A DNA stretch of 64,000 bases from Trochalopteron elliotii (lineage: Eukaryota; Chordata; Aves; Passeriformes; Leiothrichidae), in the NCBI GenBank assembly GCA_024734555.1, contig JANPWX010000009.1, positions 3,824,341-3,888,340 of the forward strand, read 5' to 3'. The notes beneath the pieces were generated by a model, which was not told the DNA's origin, did no database searches, and saw only the letters and a list, made by a program, of their open reading frames with translations. A program made the translations under genes and the position numbers. Below are positions 1-12,759 of this stretch, one piece after another. The first letter of the stretch is position 1, and each line of letters begins with the position of its first letter.

Positions 1-263
1 CTGTGCCTAATCAGACAAAATTATGCTCTTGGTGAAACAGAAAAGCAGCACCGTGTTAGGAACAGATACCCAGTGCACTGAAGGGTCTTATGATGCACTG
101 GAAGAAAAAAGTGAGAGCAGCAGCAGATAATTTGCATTGTATGAAACACAGCGCAGGAGCTCTGTATGTTGTTTTTTCAGAAGTCTCTTGAAGCTTGCAG
201 TAGCTGTGCAGGGAGGCAGTTTCTAAGCTGTTACTCACTCCTGCTCCCAGCACTTGCCATCCT

Positions 264-277
264 ATTCCCATGGCAAC
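264..277 (+). promoter_or_regulatory. RFX-type X-box
   Basis: The palindrome ATTCCCATGGCAAC matches the RFX X-box consensus GTTNCCATGGNAAC at every fixed position but the first. RFX factors control cilium-related genes. It sits at the left edge of a locally GC-rich stretch (about 240-560) within what is otherwise AT-rich upstream TULP4 intron. Function is inferred only from the motif. Confidence 0.4.
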
Positions 278-595
278 CACAGAGACGCTTCAGCATCTTT
301 TTTCTGTGACAAGCAGGAGGCAGGGGCGGGCTTCAGCTCCTTCCCCTGCCTGCAGTGCATCAGGGCGGAGCCCGGGGCCCAGAGCGAAGCTCCACGTGAA
401 GAAGGGGATGCGTGTTCTTCCTGGGCCCAGCAGGAGAGCTGGGTGGGATCCCTGTGCTAGCACAGCACGTGTGCCATACATGTCCCTGAATAGGATCAGC
501 ACCGTGCTGTGCCCAGCAGCTGCTGTGTGGTAGCCACAGCTCTCACGGGAGGGAGGAGCTGGTGAGCAAGAAGTGCTGTCAAATGGTTAATAGCG

Positions 596-1324
596 TGTCT
601 TGATTTGGGAAGACAGGTATCTGCCAGGGAAAGGTGGAGTTTCCCTTGGAATGAAGAATGTAAACTGCCCCCCCCCCTTTCAAAATTATTATAAATTTGC
701 AATTAGAGGCTTGCAGGCAAAGATTTGGGAATAGGAATAACAGTTCTTTACTAGGAATATTAAGAATACAAATGCAGTGGTGCAAAAAAACACAACCAAA
801 CAGACCAAAATCCTAGAAACCCTGACCGAGTCAGAAATACAACCTGTCACCCTGTTGGTCAGGGTGTTGGAAGCAGTCCAAAGTAACCCCTCCTGGAGTG
901 ACAGATGTCATTCTTTTGGAGTAGAGATGGTCTTGTAGAAAGGGTCCAGTAATGGTGAGATGGGTCCGGTCTTTCTCTGGGAATCCAGTGGAAACACTAT
1001 ATGCCTTGTGTTCCTACATCTCAGTTTTTATCTAGGTAGGAATGGTTTGGCTCCCCCCACTGGGTGGAGCATCTCGCAATGGGATGATGTAATGTGTCAT
1101 GTCATTGGTGAGCCTTAATGGCCCATTAACAGAAGATATCCCCCTGGAGGTCATGGAAGAGAGCTAAGGAACAGTTCCCCACCCAGTTTTAACAGCTGAC
1201 CCATTATCAGAAGGCACCCACCCCCCTCCCCCTGGAGTTACAAGAAATAAAGAAAAACACGTCCCCAGCTGCTTTCAGCAGATGAAATAGAATACACTTT
1301 TTTTCGGTTACATAACCCAAGACA
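596..1324 (-). mobile_element. Solo LTR of an avian endogenous retrovirus
   Basis: The stretch is bounded by short terminal inverted repeats (TGTCTTG at 596, CAAGACA ending 1324), and its whole body resembles a repeated LTR I recognise from bird genomes. Minus orientation is favoured: on that strand there is an AGATAAAA TATA-like box (complement of about 1025-1034) and an AGTAAA poly(A)-like signal (complement of 747-752) in the right order and spacing. No internal viral genes flank it, so it is a solo LTR. The flanking 5-mers (TAGCG, TGGTG) match only partly, so a target-site duplication is not certain. The exact family name cannot be given. Confidence 0.75.
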
Positions 1325-4300
1325 TGGTGGCATCAGGTGTTTCATGGGCTTCCCTCTCAGAGTTCTTGGGTTATGTATGGCTTTAGTCCTTGGCAGGAAT
1401 TTTACCTAATAAATCCCCTTTAGTACAGTCTGCTTTTGGATCCCCTACTTTCATCCGTGAGCTATGATTTGCAGTTGCTACTACCTTTCCAAGGAAATGG
1501 TGTTCTGAACAGCTCCTAAGCTGAAAGTAAGGAAGCCTTACCTCGCTTCCAGAACACAGCTTAAACCCATAGAATTTATAAGTGTTTGAAAATGTTGCAT
1601 CTGTTTGGGCCCTGCTGTTGCCTTCTTACCTACATCTGCATTTGCCTGGGGCTCTGAAATGAGATGTTTGTGCTCCCACTCATCCTCCTGTTTTGGTTTT
1701 ATTCAGGTGCTGTAGCACACATTTAATTTGGCCAGTCCTTGTTGTTATGGTAGTCACACTGGTCAACTTTAATTATTCTCAGACACCTGGATGTGTTGGA
1801 AAAACATCTTGAAGATGTCCTTCAAATGAGTTGACAGAATGATGAAAGGGAGCTGCAAAGGGGCAACTGAGGCAGTATGGGGAAGGTGGCTTGGCTATTT
1901 ATCGTAATTATTATGAATGAAGAGAAGGAAGGACAAAATGAAAAAGGTTACGTCCTGTAAAATTTGAAAATGTAACCAGTTATTTTGGTCTTTATTAGAA
2001 TAATTCCTGTTCCTATTAAGGATTTACAGGTTCACATAAAGGAGCCTTAAAGAGACCAGGGAATAATTATATTTTTGTATCTTAACGTACAAAAATGCAT
2101 TGTTTTCTCCTGGAATTCTGGATGTAGAGACTACCAAATAATGGTTACAATGACCAGGGCCACTCAAAATTGCACTGTACGATACAGTTGTTGAGGAAGA
2201 TCTGAAAGCCTTATTTTTGTTGATGGATGAATTACTCAGATTACTGGGAAAAATGGCTGGAGGCTTTTTATAGCATTGAAGACCTGTCATTAATTAACTA
2301 GGCAGTTTATTCCAGCCACAAGGACTGCAGACAATGGTTAAATTGCATATAAGCATTTTAACGTTGCATGCTGCATAATTGAGCAGCAGCATTAAAATGC
2401 AGAAAGAGGACAGGGGAAGGAGACTTCAGTTGTCTTTCAAGATAAATCCATTTGTTACATAAAACAAACATATAAAACGCATCACAGCTTAACTGTCTGA
2501 TATTTTGGACTGTTTTTAGAAGCATTTCAAACCTTTGTGGCCAACCTGCTATTAAAATTAATGATTTCTGCTTACTTGTGCTAAGGGGTCTGTAAATATT
2601 TGCTAAGCTATTTCAGCCTTTTGTAAACAAAACATGTGAGGGGGATTATATAAACTTAAAATGTTTAAATATTTTTGCAGAGACTTTGCATTCTTGTTTT
2701 ATATATTTATACATGCTGGAAGTCAGTAACACTTTGTTTGTGCTCTTTGCTTGGTGAATTTGATTTTTATGACGGTACATAATAGTGACAGATTTTGTGG
2801 GAAAAGTAATGTGAATTTTGAGTGCTATTTTGCCTTTCTTTCTCCCATTTCCTTTTGTTACCTTGTTTTCAAGCTGTATTGTGCTGCTATTTCCTAAATA
2901 ATAGATATCTCTTTTTTTTCCTCCCCTCTTTTTCTGATATCAGTGTATAGTTGTATTAGCATTGTTTTTCCTTTGCCTTTTTGTCTCAAGTAGGTCTTTA
3001 TGCATCATTCTGCTGAGAATACAGCTTCCAAAAAGAAGGAAGGAGAAAACTTAGCTTGGTGCACTGTGTCATTTCTTGGTTGCGCTTTTCTTTTTTCACT
3101 AGCAATGCACAGCTAGACTGCAGATTTTTGTGCTCAGATGAGGACTTTTTAGGCTTTGCCTTGAGTTTTGGGGAGGGTAGGCAACAAGGATATTCTGCTT
3201 GGAGCCTCTAGGGCTCATCAACGGATTCAGGAGCTATGGCATCTATCTGTGGTTTTATTCCAGACAAATTTTTCCTGCCAGAAAGCCTAGTCTGTACTGC
3301 ACAGTTACTGAGCGGGTAATTGGAGGAACAGAGCAATAAGGTGATACTTCAATGTGCTTTCTTCTTCCCACTCGCTTCATCTGTGCCTTGCCTAATCTTT
3401 CCCTGGATGCTCTTCATCCAGCCTGCAGAGGCAAGGCACTGAGAGAGCTAACGAGATGGTGCCATTTGTTCTAGTCATGAGAGCTGTAACATGGGGGTTG
3501 TTTATGGGCTGACGGCATCATGGCTCATTTTCTCAGTAGCTCCTGCAGTGCCTCTTGTCGAGGCTGTTTCAGATCAGTCTTGCACAGAAATTTTTCTCTT
3601 AATGACTCTGTCTGAAAGGAATAATACAACTGTTTTAATGTTTTGCCTGTCCTTGTAGACAGGGTATTTGATGTTTGTTAGTGCAAAAAGCAAATGCCTG
3701 AATGGATTTCTACATCTCTTTGGAAGCATGGTGTACTAGGATGTACAGATCAGCCTCAACAGTGTACCTTGTAGCTCTTTCCCTATGACTCTCCGGTCAC
3801 AATACTGCTATTTTAGTTGACTGGAATCTGAAGTTTAAATGCTGCACATTCTACCATGTCTTCTCCTGCCTCAGGAAAGAAGGATGTTGATGGCAGTGAC
3901 AAGGCAGAGATGGAGGGAGAGATGAAAACTTGTGCTATTCAGTCAATGTGTCCACTTAGCATTTTTATACCCGGTGCTGTTTTACATTTTTGAAGCATCA
4001 ATATTTGAGTCAGCAAAGTAAAGATGAGTGCAAATAGAAACAAGACCAGTCTCTGTGTGGGAGGTGTCAGGAAGAAAGAAGTCGTTTGCCTCTCCTCTCA
4101 CCTTGCTGGCACTTGTACAGAAAGATTTTGCTTATATAGCCTGAAGTCTTTAGTTCTCTGAGACAGGGAGTGTTTACTTGAACTTGTGGTTTTGAAAAGC
4201 TCTGTGCTATGCTTCAGCCCTGGGGCAGATAGTAAGAATGAGGTTTTGAAGTGCACCTCTGCAAGGGAGCAGCATGCACTTATGCTGTGTTTTAGGCAGT

Positions 4301-7300
4301 CTAGGGAAAAAATTGAACCTTCTGCAGGAAGGTACTCTCTAAGGAGAAGTCATTTGTAGGGTAGAAAAATTTGTTTGTTCAGATCTTGAACTGGTCAGGA
4401 GAAGGCATGTGAGTGGAAGTGTAATTCTTACTGAGGGAAAACTCTCCAAACTGTGAAGGTTTTACAGCATTTTTCAGGAAGAGTCCATTATTCCACTGCC
4501 AAAACCACTTGGCTGAGAATACTTTGGCCCCAGGATCCCTTTGGTTCATCTAGAGCTTTTCAGTTCAAAAGAAATGTAGCTGCCAGTGTGATTGATTTGA
4601 ACTTTATCATCACTAGTACTTAATCCATCAATTTTTTGGAAGTTTAGTAAGAAGACTAGGAGCCAAATGGGGTCTTGAACTTCAGTCAGATGTCTTCAAG
4701 CCTGTGAATAGTCTGAAATCTTGGTGCAGAAAACGGGATTAGAGTGATTGAATCTCGACGAGGATATTTGTGGATTTCTGCACTAGGTTTTGTCTGGGAA
4801 AGCAAGGCCAAGTTTCATAGTAAATGGGAGAGGAAAGGTGATATTTTTGGAAAGTGATATCACGTAGTCTTTCCATTGATTTGACAAAAAGAGATAGTAT
4901 ACCAAAGGAAAGCAGGAACAATATCTCTTTATTCTCCAAAACCTTTCCCATCAATGTTTCATCCTGCATCGGTTGAACTTGAGCTCTCTGTTCTTTGTCC
5001 AGGAGCCAGTTTTTTGACAGTGTTCAGATGTTAAGGGATTGTTGGCAAACTGAAAGGGAATTAATCCTTCCTTGCTTTTCTTGCTTTTTAAGAGAATAGT
5101 CATTCTTCTTCAGTGACTCCTTCAGTAACAGTTTATTACTCAGCCTGACTCCATGTTGACTCAGTTACACTTGACCTCACCCATTCCATGTATTTCTTGA
5201 CCACGCTGAGTTACTGCTCTCTGCCAGCACCCAAGACCTAGAATGAGAGGGCAGAAGTTGAGGGACTAACTTCCATTAGTGTATAGCTTAACCCAGGCAC
5301 TTCTTGATTCTATGTTATGAAATTCAAACCAGCAAGGACATATTACTTCTAAACTGCTTTGTATTGCATTTTCACCAGTTGAGAGTGCTGTCCTTGTTTC
5401 TAAGTAATACTATTTTCAGTTAGGAAGAAAAACAAACCACAAAACCCCAGCAGAAACTTTCAGACTTCTGAAGCTCTGAATAAGATTTTAGCTTCAGCAG
5501 TCAACATATCTTTCAGGAAATAACTAAAACCTGATTTGGGAATAATGCAGGAGACTGCCAAGTGTATCAGTTGACTTCTTTTCCTGATTGAGTGGTTGTT
5601 GGTAAAACTAATTGCATTTTCCCACCAGATGTTGTTTTAGTTGCTGTGTGTAATTGCATATTTGTGAAGAATATGTGTTTTCAGAGACAGACTTTCCTGG
5701 CAGTTTTGTGGGGAATCAGAAAACAACATTGCTGGAAAAATATTCCAGAGTACATCTACTGTGGGAGTTCAGTGGTTTGGGCTTGGAGTCCTGTCCAAGT
5801 TAATTGCCACAGAAGATGTTCTGTAGAAGGTGTTCAGCTGTTGGCCTTTTATTCTTTTTTTCATGCTGCTTCAAATGTGATTTTTTCCCATTTTAAGTAA
5901 ATTGAGGCATATCATACAGTGAACACTATATAGGAGGACAACTCTTCACTTAAAAATCTAATTGCTATAGGATGCTTTCTTGAAAAATGTCTTGAGAGTC
6001 AAGAAGGAATATAGAAAATAGAAATGTGTGTGCCTGGAATACACAAGTCAGAATTAGTTCAGGTGTAATTACAAGAATGTATAATAATCAGTCTTTCTGT
6101 AATTTGCCAGAATGCTTTCATATAACATTTCATATAATACCTTTGCCTGGACAATTGCTTCTATCCCATCTCCAGAGCAGTTAATAGCTTGAGATCCTGG
6201 CTTTAAGACTACTTGTATTTTTGACTCCTGAAGTGGCATGCAAGACTGTATCTCATTTACAATCATTCAGCTCCATTATACTGTTTTAGAGAGAAATACG
6301 GCCAGTGCAGTTTGAATCCCCAGTTTTTAGTATTTCAGTATTTATTAAATGGATCTGTCACCAAGATCTCTGATGGATTTACTTCACCTTCTCATTTGAT
6401 GGCTTTGTAATAGTTATCTAGGTCCTATGGACTTTGTAAAAGAGAGAATGAACAAGCCTGAAAGTAGGTGACTAAGCCAGTACTGCTTTTGAAAGTATCA
6501 ATGGCCTTGAATGAGAATTTCACCACTATATGTATGTTTATATATGCAGTTAGCTATATATGTATAGCTGTACCAGCCATGTGTGGGGCTAGTAACTCCT
6601 CATGTCCAAAGGAAACAGAGAGTCTTCTAAGATTTTTGGACATAAAGGCAGTCAAGAAAAATCTAGTGCTTTCCCCCTGAGCTTGTATGTGATTTTTAGT
6701 GATGTCTCTTTTTGTTTCAGTTCAAGAAATCGTTTTACAGTGGCTGAATTTTTAATGGAAATAAAAAGTATTCAGCAGGAGATTAGCTGTCTCCTTCACT
6801 CTGTTTTTCTTTATTTCTCTCTGTATTTTGAGGTAAAAAGAAGGAAAGCCAGAAAGATGACACTGAGAAAAAACAAACTTTCACTTTTTAGTGTATCCTA
6901 AGAGGAGTTTGCTGCACTGTCTCCTGCTTTGTGATGGAGAAACAGTAAACAATAAAAGCCCAAGGAATGCAAAATGCTAATACTACATCAAAATGGACTG
7001 CAGAATTCTGTAGTTAAGCCTTGGTAAGACTGACATTCTTTTGTTAGGCTAATGAATGAAAATAATTAAAGGCAGCAATTTTCCCTGCACTTCCTCTGTT
7101 ACTAAGCCTACCTGCATAAATAGAAGGTTGATCCATCATTCTGTATATTTATCACTTTAGAGTTCAGTTAATTTTGAATCTGCAAAATAGATTTATCTCT
7201 GATAGTATGATGGCAGTATGGTGACAACTGTGAAGGCTGTTCCTATCATAAATACTAACATTTGTCCAGGTGGCTAAATCAGAGCAAACAGAACTAACTC

Positions 7301-7674
7301 AGCTTCCTCGAATTGCTCAGCATCTTCTGACAGTGCAAACAGTTGACCTTATTAGTATTTTTGCAAAGTGTAGTTTCTGAGGTGCCTAGTTCTTCTTGTG
7401 GGGAAAGATGGGGGAGAACACTGAAGAAGAAAGCATAAAGATAGGTCTGAATTTTGAGAAAGTGAAGGTCAGTGAAGCAGTACATAGGAGGAGGCAACTG
7501 CAAATGCAGAGCTGTGCAGGGCAAGTTGCTAAGTGGCAGCATTGATACAGCCTGCTACAATGGCACCAAGGTTCAGCAGGTGTGTGTGCCACACACACAC
7601 AAAGGCAGAGAGTAAAGCAAAATACTGAAAGGACAAGGTTTGCTAGGTGGGTAGGAAGAGGAATCCTTCAGACT

Positions 7675-7710
7675 TTGGAAGTACAACCCTGGAGGGTTGT
7701 ACTCTTCCAA
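7675..7710. repeat. Near-perfect inverted repeat (cruciform)
   Basis: A 10-base arm (GTACAACCCT, 7681-7690) faces its exact complement (7693-7702) across two bases. The pairing continues with TTGGAA (7675-7680) against TTCCAA (7705-7710) after a two-base bulge, giving a 16-bp stem. The loop is too short for a microRNA hairpin. Confidence 0.85.
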
Positions 7711-8189
7711 AAACCAAACTCTGCTACCTGTCCTGTGGGAAAAGGAAGATCTGTAACTTGAGAAATTGCTCAGTGGAGTTACTGACAGTTTAGCCCCATC
7801 TTAGGGAAGATTAGAGCACTTAAGATTTCATGACAGATTACATTAATTTTCAGAATGTTTCAGTATGTCTAGGAATTTGGATGCAATCTGTTCATGCACC
7901 TTGCATAGTCCTACAAGGTGAGTTCTGTCTGTATGCGAAAATTTGGGGTTTTAAGAATCAGATTGTACTAGGATGGAGTTTGCTAGATTCATTTTCAATG
8001 CTGTTTTAGTTAATGGAGTCTGTGAGTTGTTTTGCGTTCGTGAGTTGTCAGATGCATGTTCTTTGTAAAAAGTCAGAGAGAATCTGTTAAAAATCTTGAA
8101 CCAGCAGGACTAAACCAGACACATATTCCTTTTTTAGCGTTCCAGCGTCACAGTACTGGAATATCTCACTTTAAAAGTGCTACCCTAAA

Positions 8190-8935
8190 GTAGCCTCCAA
8201 TGGCTTTGTATTTCTTCCAGCAGCTATAACAAATCTGGCTTCTAATGCTTCAACTTCAGCTTCAGTCAAAGGTTCGGTTGTTTCCCTGGCACAGAATGAC
8301 AGCCCTTGTTCTGAGAATGTATTGATTAGATTTCCTGGGAGTTTTGTTTAACCAGCAACATTAGAAACCTTCAGTGTTAGTACTAAATGTCATGAAGAGA
8401 GGCATCTTGTTTTATCGATATCTTTCTTTAACTGTATTGACTGTTCAGTTTGTACAACCAAAACCTGGAATTGGAAATAAGTCTGCCTTCTATTCCTCCT
8501 ATGTATTCCAATTATCATAAAGCTTGAGCATTCTTGCTGTTGATGAGTTCACTTTACTTACATTAAACCAAATTAAATAGCAACAAAATGTGTTATGTGC
8601 AAGAAAAGCACCACTGTTAGAAAATAATACTTTTACAAAATAGTGGGCTTCCTGAGCTGGACTTTCAATGTACCAGGTCTTTGATCACTCCATTGTAGCT
8701 TTGTGGATCTCTGTGCTGCCAAACCACTTTCTGCTGGTCCTGTGTCTGGTCCAGAGCATTGCTGCATCACAGCAGATCTTACAAGAACTGTGAAGTTCAG
8801 CACAACGCATCCGTATGTAGTAAAGCCACCCAGCTCATCCAAGCTCTTCCTCTTGAGCTGAATATTTAGCTTCTTGACTGTTGTAATATTCATCTCTTCA
8901 TAAGAGGAATACTTCAGAGCAAAGTACTCCATCTT
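8190..8935 (-). pseudogene. Possible decayed protein-coding insert, unidentified
   Basis: On the minus strand, a 99-codon frame (8633-8932) starts MEYFALKYSSYEEMNITTVK. Within its second half another frame reads protein-like (KTWYIESPAQEAHYF). A third separate open stretch (about 8195-8335) reads LTEAEVEALEARFVIAAG and ends in TAG. Several adjacent coding-like segments in shifting frames on one strand would fit an old processed pseudogene with frameshifts. I do not recognise the parent gene, and chance cannot be excluded in AT-rich DNA. Confidence 0.25.
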
Positions 8936-11169
8936 CTGCTTACCATATGTCTTTTAGAAATTTCAGACTGTTAGTTGAAGTGTCTTTGATATCTTGGGCA
9001 TTTAAGGGGGTTGCAATCTTGAATGCTAAGTTTCATGGATGATAGTTCAAAAGTCTTTAGTTGAAAAACTTATTAATTTACCGAAACTAGGTTGTGAAAT
9101 TCATCTCAAGTTAGCACATAGATTAAAGAGGTCAGCACATTCCAGAGAAGGGCCTTTTTCAGGTATTCAGATTTGTTATAGCAGATAGGAATCACCCCAA
9201 GCTTGGGTTTCATGGAGAACTAAGACACTTGTTTCAGAACTGAACCCACCTTTCAACTCTTGGTACCCTTGGAAAACTGTGTGTGTTATCCCAATGCTGT
9301 TCATCACAATTTCCCCTTCAAAGCACACGACAACTGGGAACTACAGGAGCCCTGCATTTGGGTGACTTTTAATCAGCTACAGCCTCACTGTAGTGTAGGC
9401 TTAGTCATGTTTGATATTTTGTAAAGACATACTGTATTTATGTTGTGGTACTGACGCACACTTGGAATGTATGGGGTGATTTCAGGTATTTGGTTATCAG
9501 ATTTTCTATATTCTGCAAATGCAGTTCTGCAAGTGGTAATACATGTAAGATCAGTTGTAATAATAAGCAATATGAAAGGAGAGGAGATGAGTCAAGAGAA
9601 GAACAGAACAAGGGACCAAAGAACCACTTCAAAATAAGTACTTGGGGTTTTTTTTAATTACTGTTATTATCACTTAGTTTATGTGTTCAAGGGTTAACAA
9701 ACCACTATAACTTGTTCCCTTTCTCCAACATTCTGTCTGACCTCCTAGATCTGCAAACACCAAAAAAATAAAATTAAAAAAAAAGGTATCTAAAATGTAA
9801 CTTCTTAATTTCTCTGCTAGATCCTTTAGGGATATCCTGTGGCTCAACCTTTTGTCTGAAGGTCAAGAGAGTTTTATTCATCTGACATAAGTAGCTTGAG
9901 CGTGGCATTTATAACCTGAGTAATGTTATGGATGATAACACCATTAGACATTTTTACAGCTTCAGCAGGAGTTCAGCCAGCAGGACTATCAGGCTGATAA
10001 ATGCTTTCATCTTAAAGGTTGTATTGCTACAATAACCCTGAAACTTAGAGGTGCTCCTTGAAACCTACAGCCTGGCTGAAGAGATGAAGTGTGCCCTCTG
10101 ATATTTCTAGGTTGCTAAAGAGCTCTCCCAAGTTCCAGTGCAAGAATTAAGATGCTGGCATGCAGCTGTTCTGAATTGGAAATTACTGAGTACTTCATAA
10201 TTTTAAATTATTTGGGGGCAGTGCTACTCAAAAGAATTAGCTTTAGATTGAGATGAGACTGAACTGTTGAGTGGTGAGTCCAAAGTTTTATTCCTACCCA
10301 ATTATAAAACATTTCTGCAGGGTTTTAGGAGGCAGACTCTTGTACTGCTGTTTTCAGAAATGATAGAGGTTCACCTCTTCTGTTAAAAGTTATAGAACTT
10401 TTAGGGGACTAGTTCAAAACTAGTTTATAGTAGACTGTTGAGAATGGTGTGAGAAGCTAGCAGTGACAACTGGTAGGATTTTGCCTTTGTAGAAGTTTGT
10501 TTTGTTGAGATCAGAAAGAGAGAGGCTGTGTTTTGAAAGTGAATAGTGAAGGTGGCTGTGCACTGATCATGCATGTGAAAACAGTGGAAATAATGAACAG
10601 TGTGAAAGGAGATGTCATGATACAAGGGGAAAAAGAATATCATAAGGGATCACAAGTGAGGATAGTGTGATGAACAAAGGTTGAGTTCTTGCTTTTACAT
10701 CTAAGAATAGTATTCTAAGGTTTTAGCAAACTTCAGCTGCTGTTTTAACCCAGCAACTATTTAGCACAAAAATATTTGTAACCTGTAATGATTACAGTTA
10801 AGGCAACCAGATACTGTTTTTTTTCAATATTTTTGATAATGGGAAATAACTCCATTGTTTTTCTTAAGATCTTAATGACTTTATGGGAGTTCTGTGAAAT
10901 TGCCATTCTAGTTTACAACCTTCATTATGTTGATCATAAAAAGAATTCTAGTTTGGTGGAAGTTTTTGGGTTTTTTCTACTGAGACTTAACAGGCCACAC
11001 TTCCTTTCTGAAACTTTCAAAAATGCAATAATGGCAATTGCTTCCTTGAGGACTAGTATTGTATAAGTCTGATGCAATACACACATTGAATGCTGACACA
11101 GCCTCTCAGTGGGAAGATAGAAAAGAAGACCTCTGACAGCAGAGATCACCAGGGGTGATTGCAGGCTTT

Positions 11170-11400
11170 GAACCACAACTGTACATGGAGATCCTAAGTA
11201 GGCTATGATTCTTCAGCTTGGGGAAGAGATGACTAGAGAATTAGATAATAGAGGTCTGTAAAATTGTGACCAATGTTAAGAATGTAAGTAGGGAACAATT
11301 ATTCGTGTTTCTTTCAGTGTAAAGGGCTAAAGGTTGCCAGATGAAATTGTTAATTATCAGAGAAGAGGGATTGGGGTTTTTTTGTTGAAAGCTACAGGTG
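11170..11400 (+). mobile_element. Old CR1 LINE fragment
   Basis: Reads like the conserved 3' portion of CR1 elements: a 'cttcagcttgg-gaagagatgact' block, then 'gaggtctgtaaaattgtga', 'agtagggaacaatta' and 'gggctaaaggttgcca' in the canonical order on the + strand. It is degenerate with small indels, so it is an old insertion within the intron. Confidence 0.6.
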
Positions 11401-12578
11401 TGTGCAGGGGAGATGTCTGCTCAGTGCATCCTGTTCTTTTACTCTTCTCCAAACGCTTGACCACTCTTAAAGATAAGATACAAGGCTAGGTGAATTTCTG
11501 ATCTGGGCATATAATTGTTAGAACCTTAAATTTACAAGTACTGGAAATAGGTGGTAGACAGAAGAGCAAGTGTAAGATTTGACCTTCCTTTTAGCTTCAT
11601 TTTTAATGCTGGCTAGTTTTCAAGTTGATGGGTGCTTTTAAACTTGCTTTAAAGTGTATTTGCCTCATATAGAATTATGTGATAGCAGCAACAGCCTTGG
11701 CTAATGCATTTATTGCTTTAGGATTTATTAGTCCTTATTTCCTGAATTTTTTCCTAAAATTAATCAAATATACATGATCTTAACTTTCTTGAATCCTCAA
11801 GAAGAATTTATTAAAAAAGAAATTGCAGGTCCCAGTCGGTCTGACTTTGATCTGTGTGATTGGCTTTGGAGTTGTTGAAGGGCAAGAAAAAACTTGGATT
11901 ATCCATTTTGTGTTTGAAATGGTGGGTGGTCTTCTCATCTCTTCCTGGGTGTGCAGCATATTGCCTTCCCCTTGGCCTGTGATAATCTGCTTCCAGCCGA
12001 CTGTTCATATTGCTTTTGCCTCTTTTATTTTATTTTTTTTTAAGGCATTCTCCCATCTTCTCTAGCTCATCAACCGAATAACCTGTCCTCCTCTATTTAG
12101 CTTTCTATTTCTCATAAGCCATTTGAAATCTCTGCTAGGACCTCAGTTTTGTCAGCTGTGTCTTTTGATATTGTTATGACTGATGCACACCTCAGTTTCT
12201 AGCACCAGGTTTAGGAGTTTTTGTATTATCCAAGAATACTGAAGAATCTGTGGTAGCCTTTCTCCCAGCTCACTTTAATTGCAGTAATGATCAAGTTCAA
12301 ATAAAGTGTAATGTCTCATATTAAAGTGAAAGAAATGCATTCACCATGAAACATTACTTGCTCACAGATTTTACAAACTTATCTGTGGGCTCTGCTGCTT
12401 TAACTTCATTCTTTATGTTCATCTTTAAATGCAGTATCTTATTCTGGCACCTTTTCACATCCATGACTGCTTTGCTGTCAATTAATTTCCAATGTAGCTA
12501 GTTAATTAGAAGATGCATTTGAAGGAGGACGCCGTGGCTGACATTTGGTGGGACTGAGGGCTGTTGTGCTATTTTCAG

Positions 12579-12759
12579 GTGTTGTTTGGCACTGCTGATG
12601 GACAGGTTATCGTCATGGACTGCCATGGCCGAATGCTGGCCCACGTGCTCCTTCACGAGTCAGATGGCATCCTCAACATGTCCTGGAACTACCCCAGCTT
12701 CCTGGTGGAGGACAGCAGCGAGAGCGACACGGACTCCGACGACTATTCCCCACCACAGG
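12579..12759 (+). CDS. TULP4: TULP4 exon A (WD40 repeat and acidic loop)
   Basis: Encodes 60 codons plus one base. Starts after a TTTTCAG acceptor with Val-Leu-Phe-Gly-Thr-Ala-Asp-Gly, a typical WD40 blade strand, and continues through [16 protein letters not shown]. It ends in an acidic Ser/Asp-rich segment ([11 protein letters not shown]) that is a surface loop in TULP4. The donor GTAGGA is at 12760. The exon leaves one base (G) that completes an Asp codon with the next exon. Reading continues open into the intron for a time, but the homology stops at the donor. It is the first exon in the window; no upstream TULP4 exon was recognised in 1-12578, so the preceding intron exceeds 12.5 kb here. 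Confidence 0.96.

Larger units (their letters stand above)
1325..12578. other. TULP4 upstream intron, otherwise unassigned
   Basis: Long AT-rich intron between the LTR and the first exon in the window. I see no TULP4 exon in it. Contents recognised: a cruciform at 7675-7710, a (TG)/(AC) palindromic microsatellite at 7581-7600, minus-strand protein-like segments between about 8190 and 8935, and an old CR1 piece near 11170-11400. The rest shows nothing I can support; the short open frames look like chance. Confidence 0.7.

Noticed and set aside
7581..7600. (TG)4 CC (AC)5 as a functional hairpin
   Set aside because: Short dinucleotide microsatellite; palindromic only because TG and AC runs adjoin.
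1325..12578. Search for upstream TULP4 exons (earlier WD40 repeats)
   Set aside because: No frame here matches the remembered N-terminal WD40 blocks; these exons must lie left of the window.
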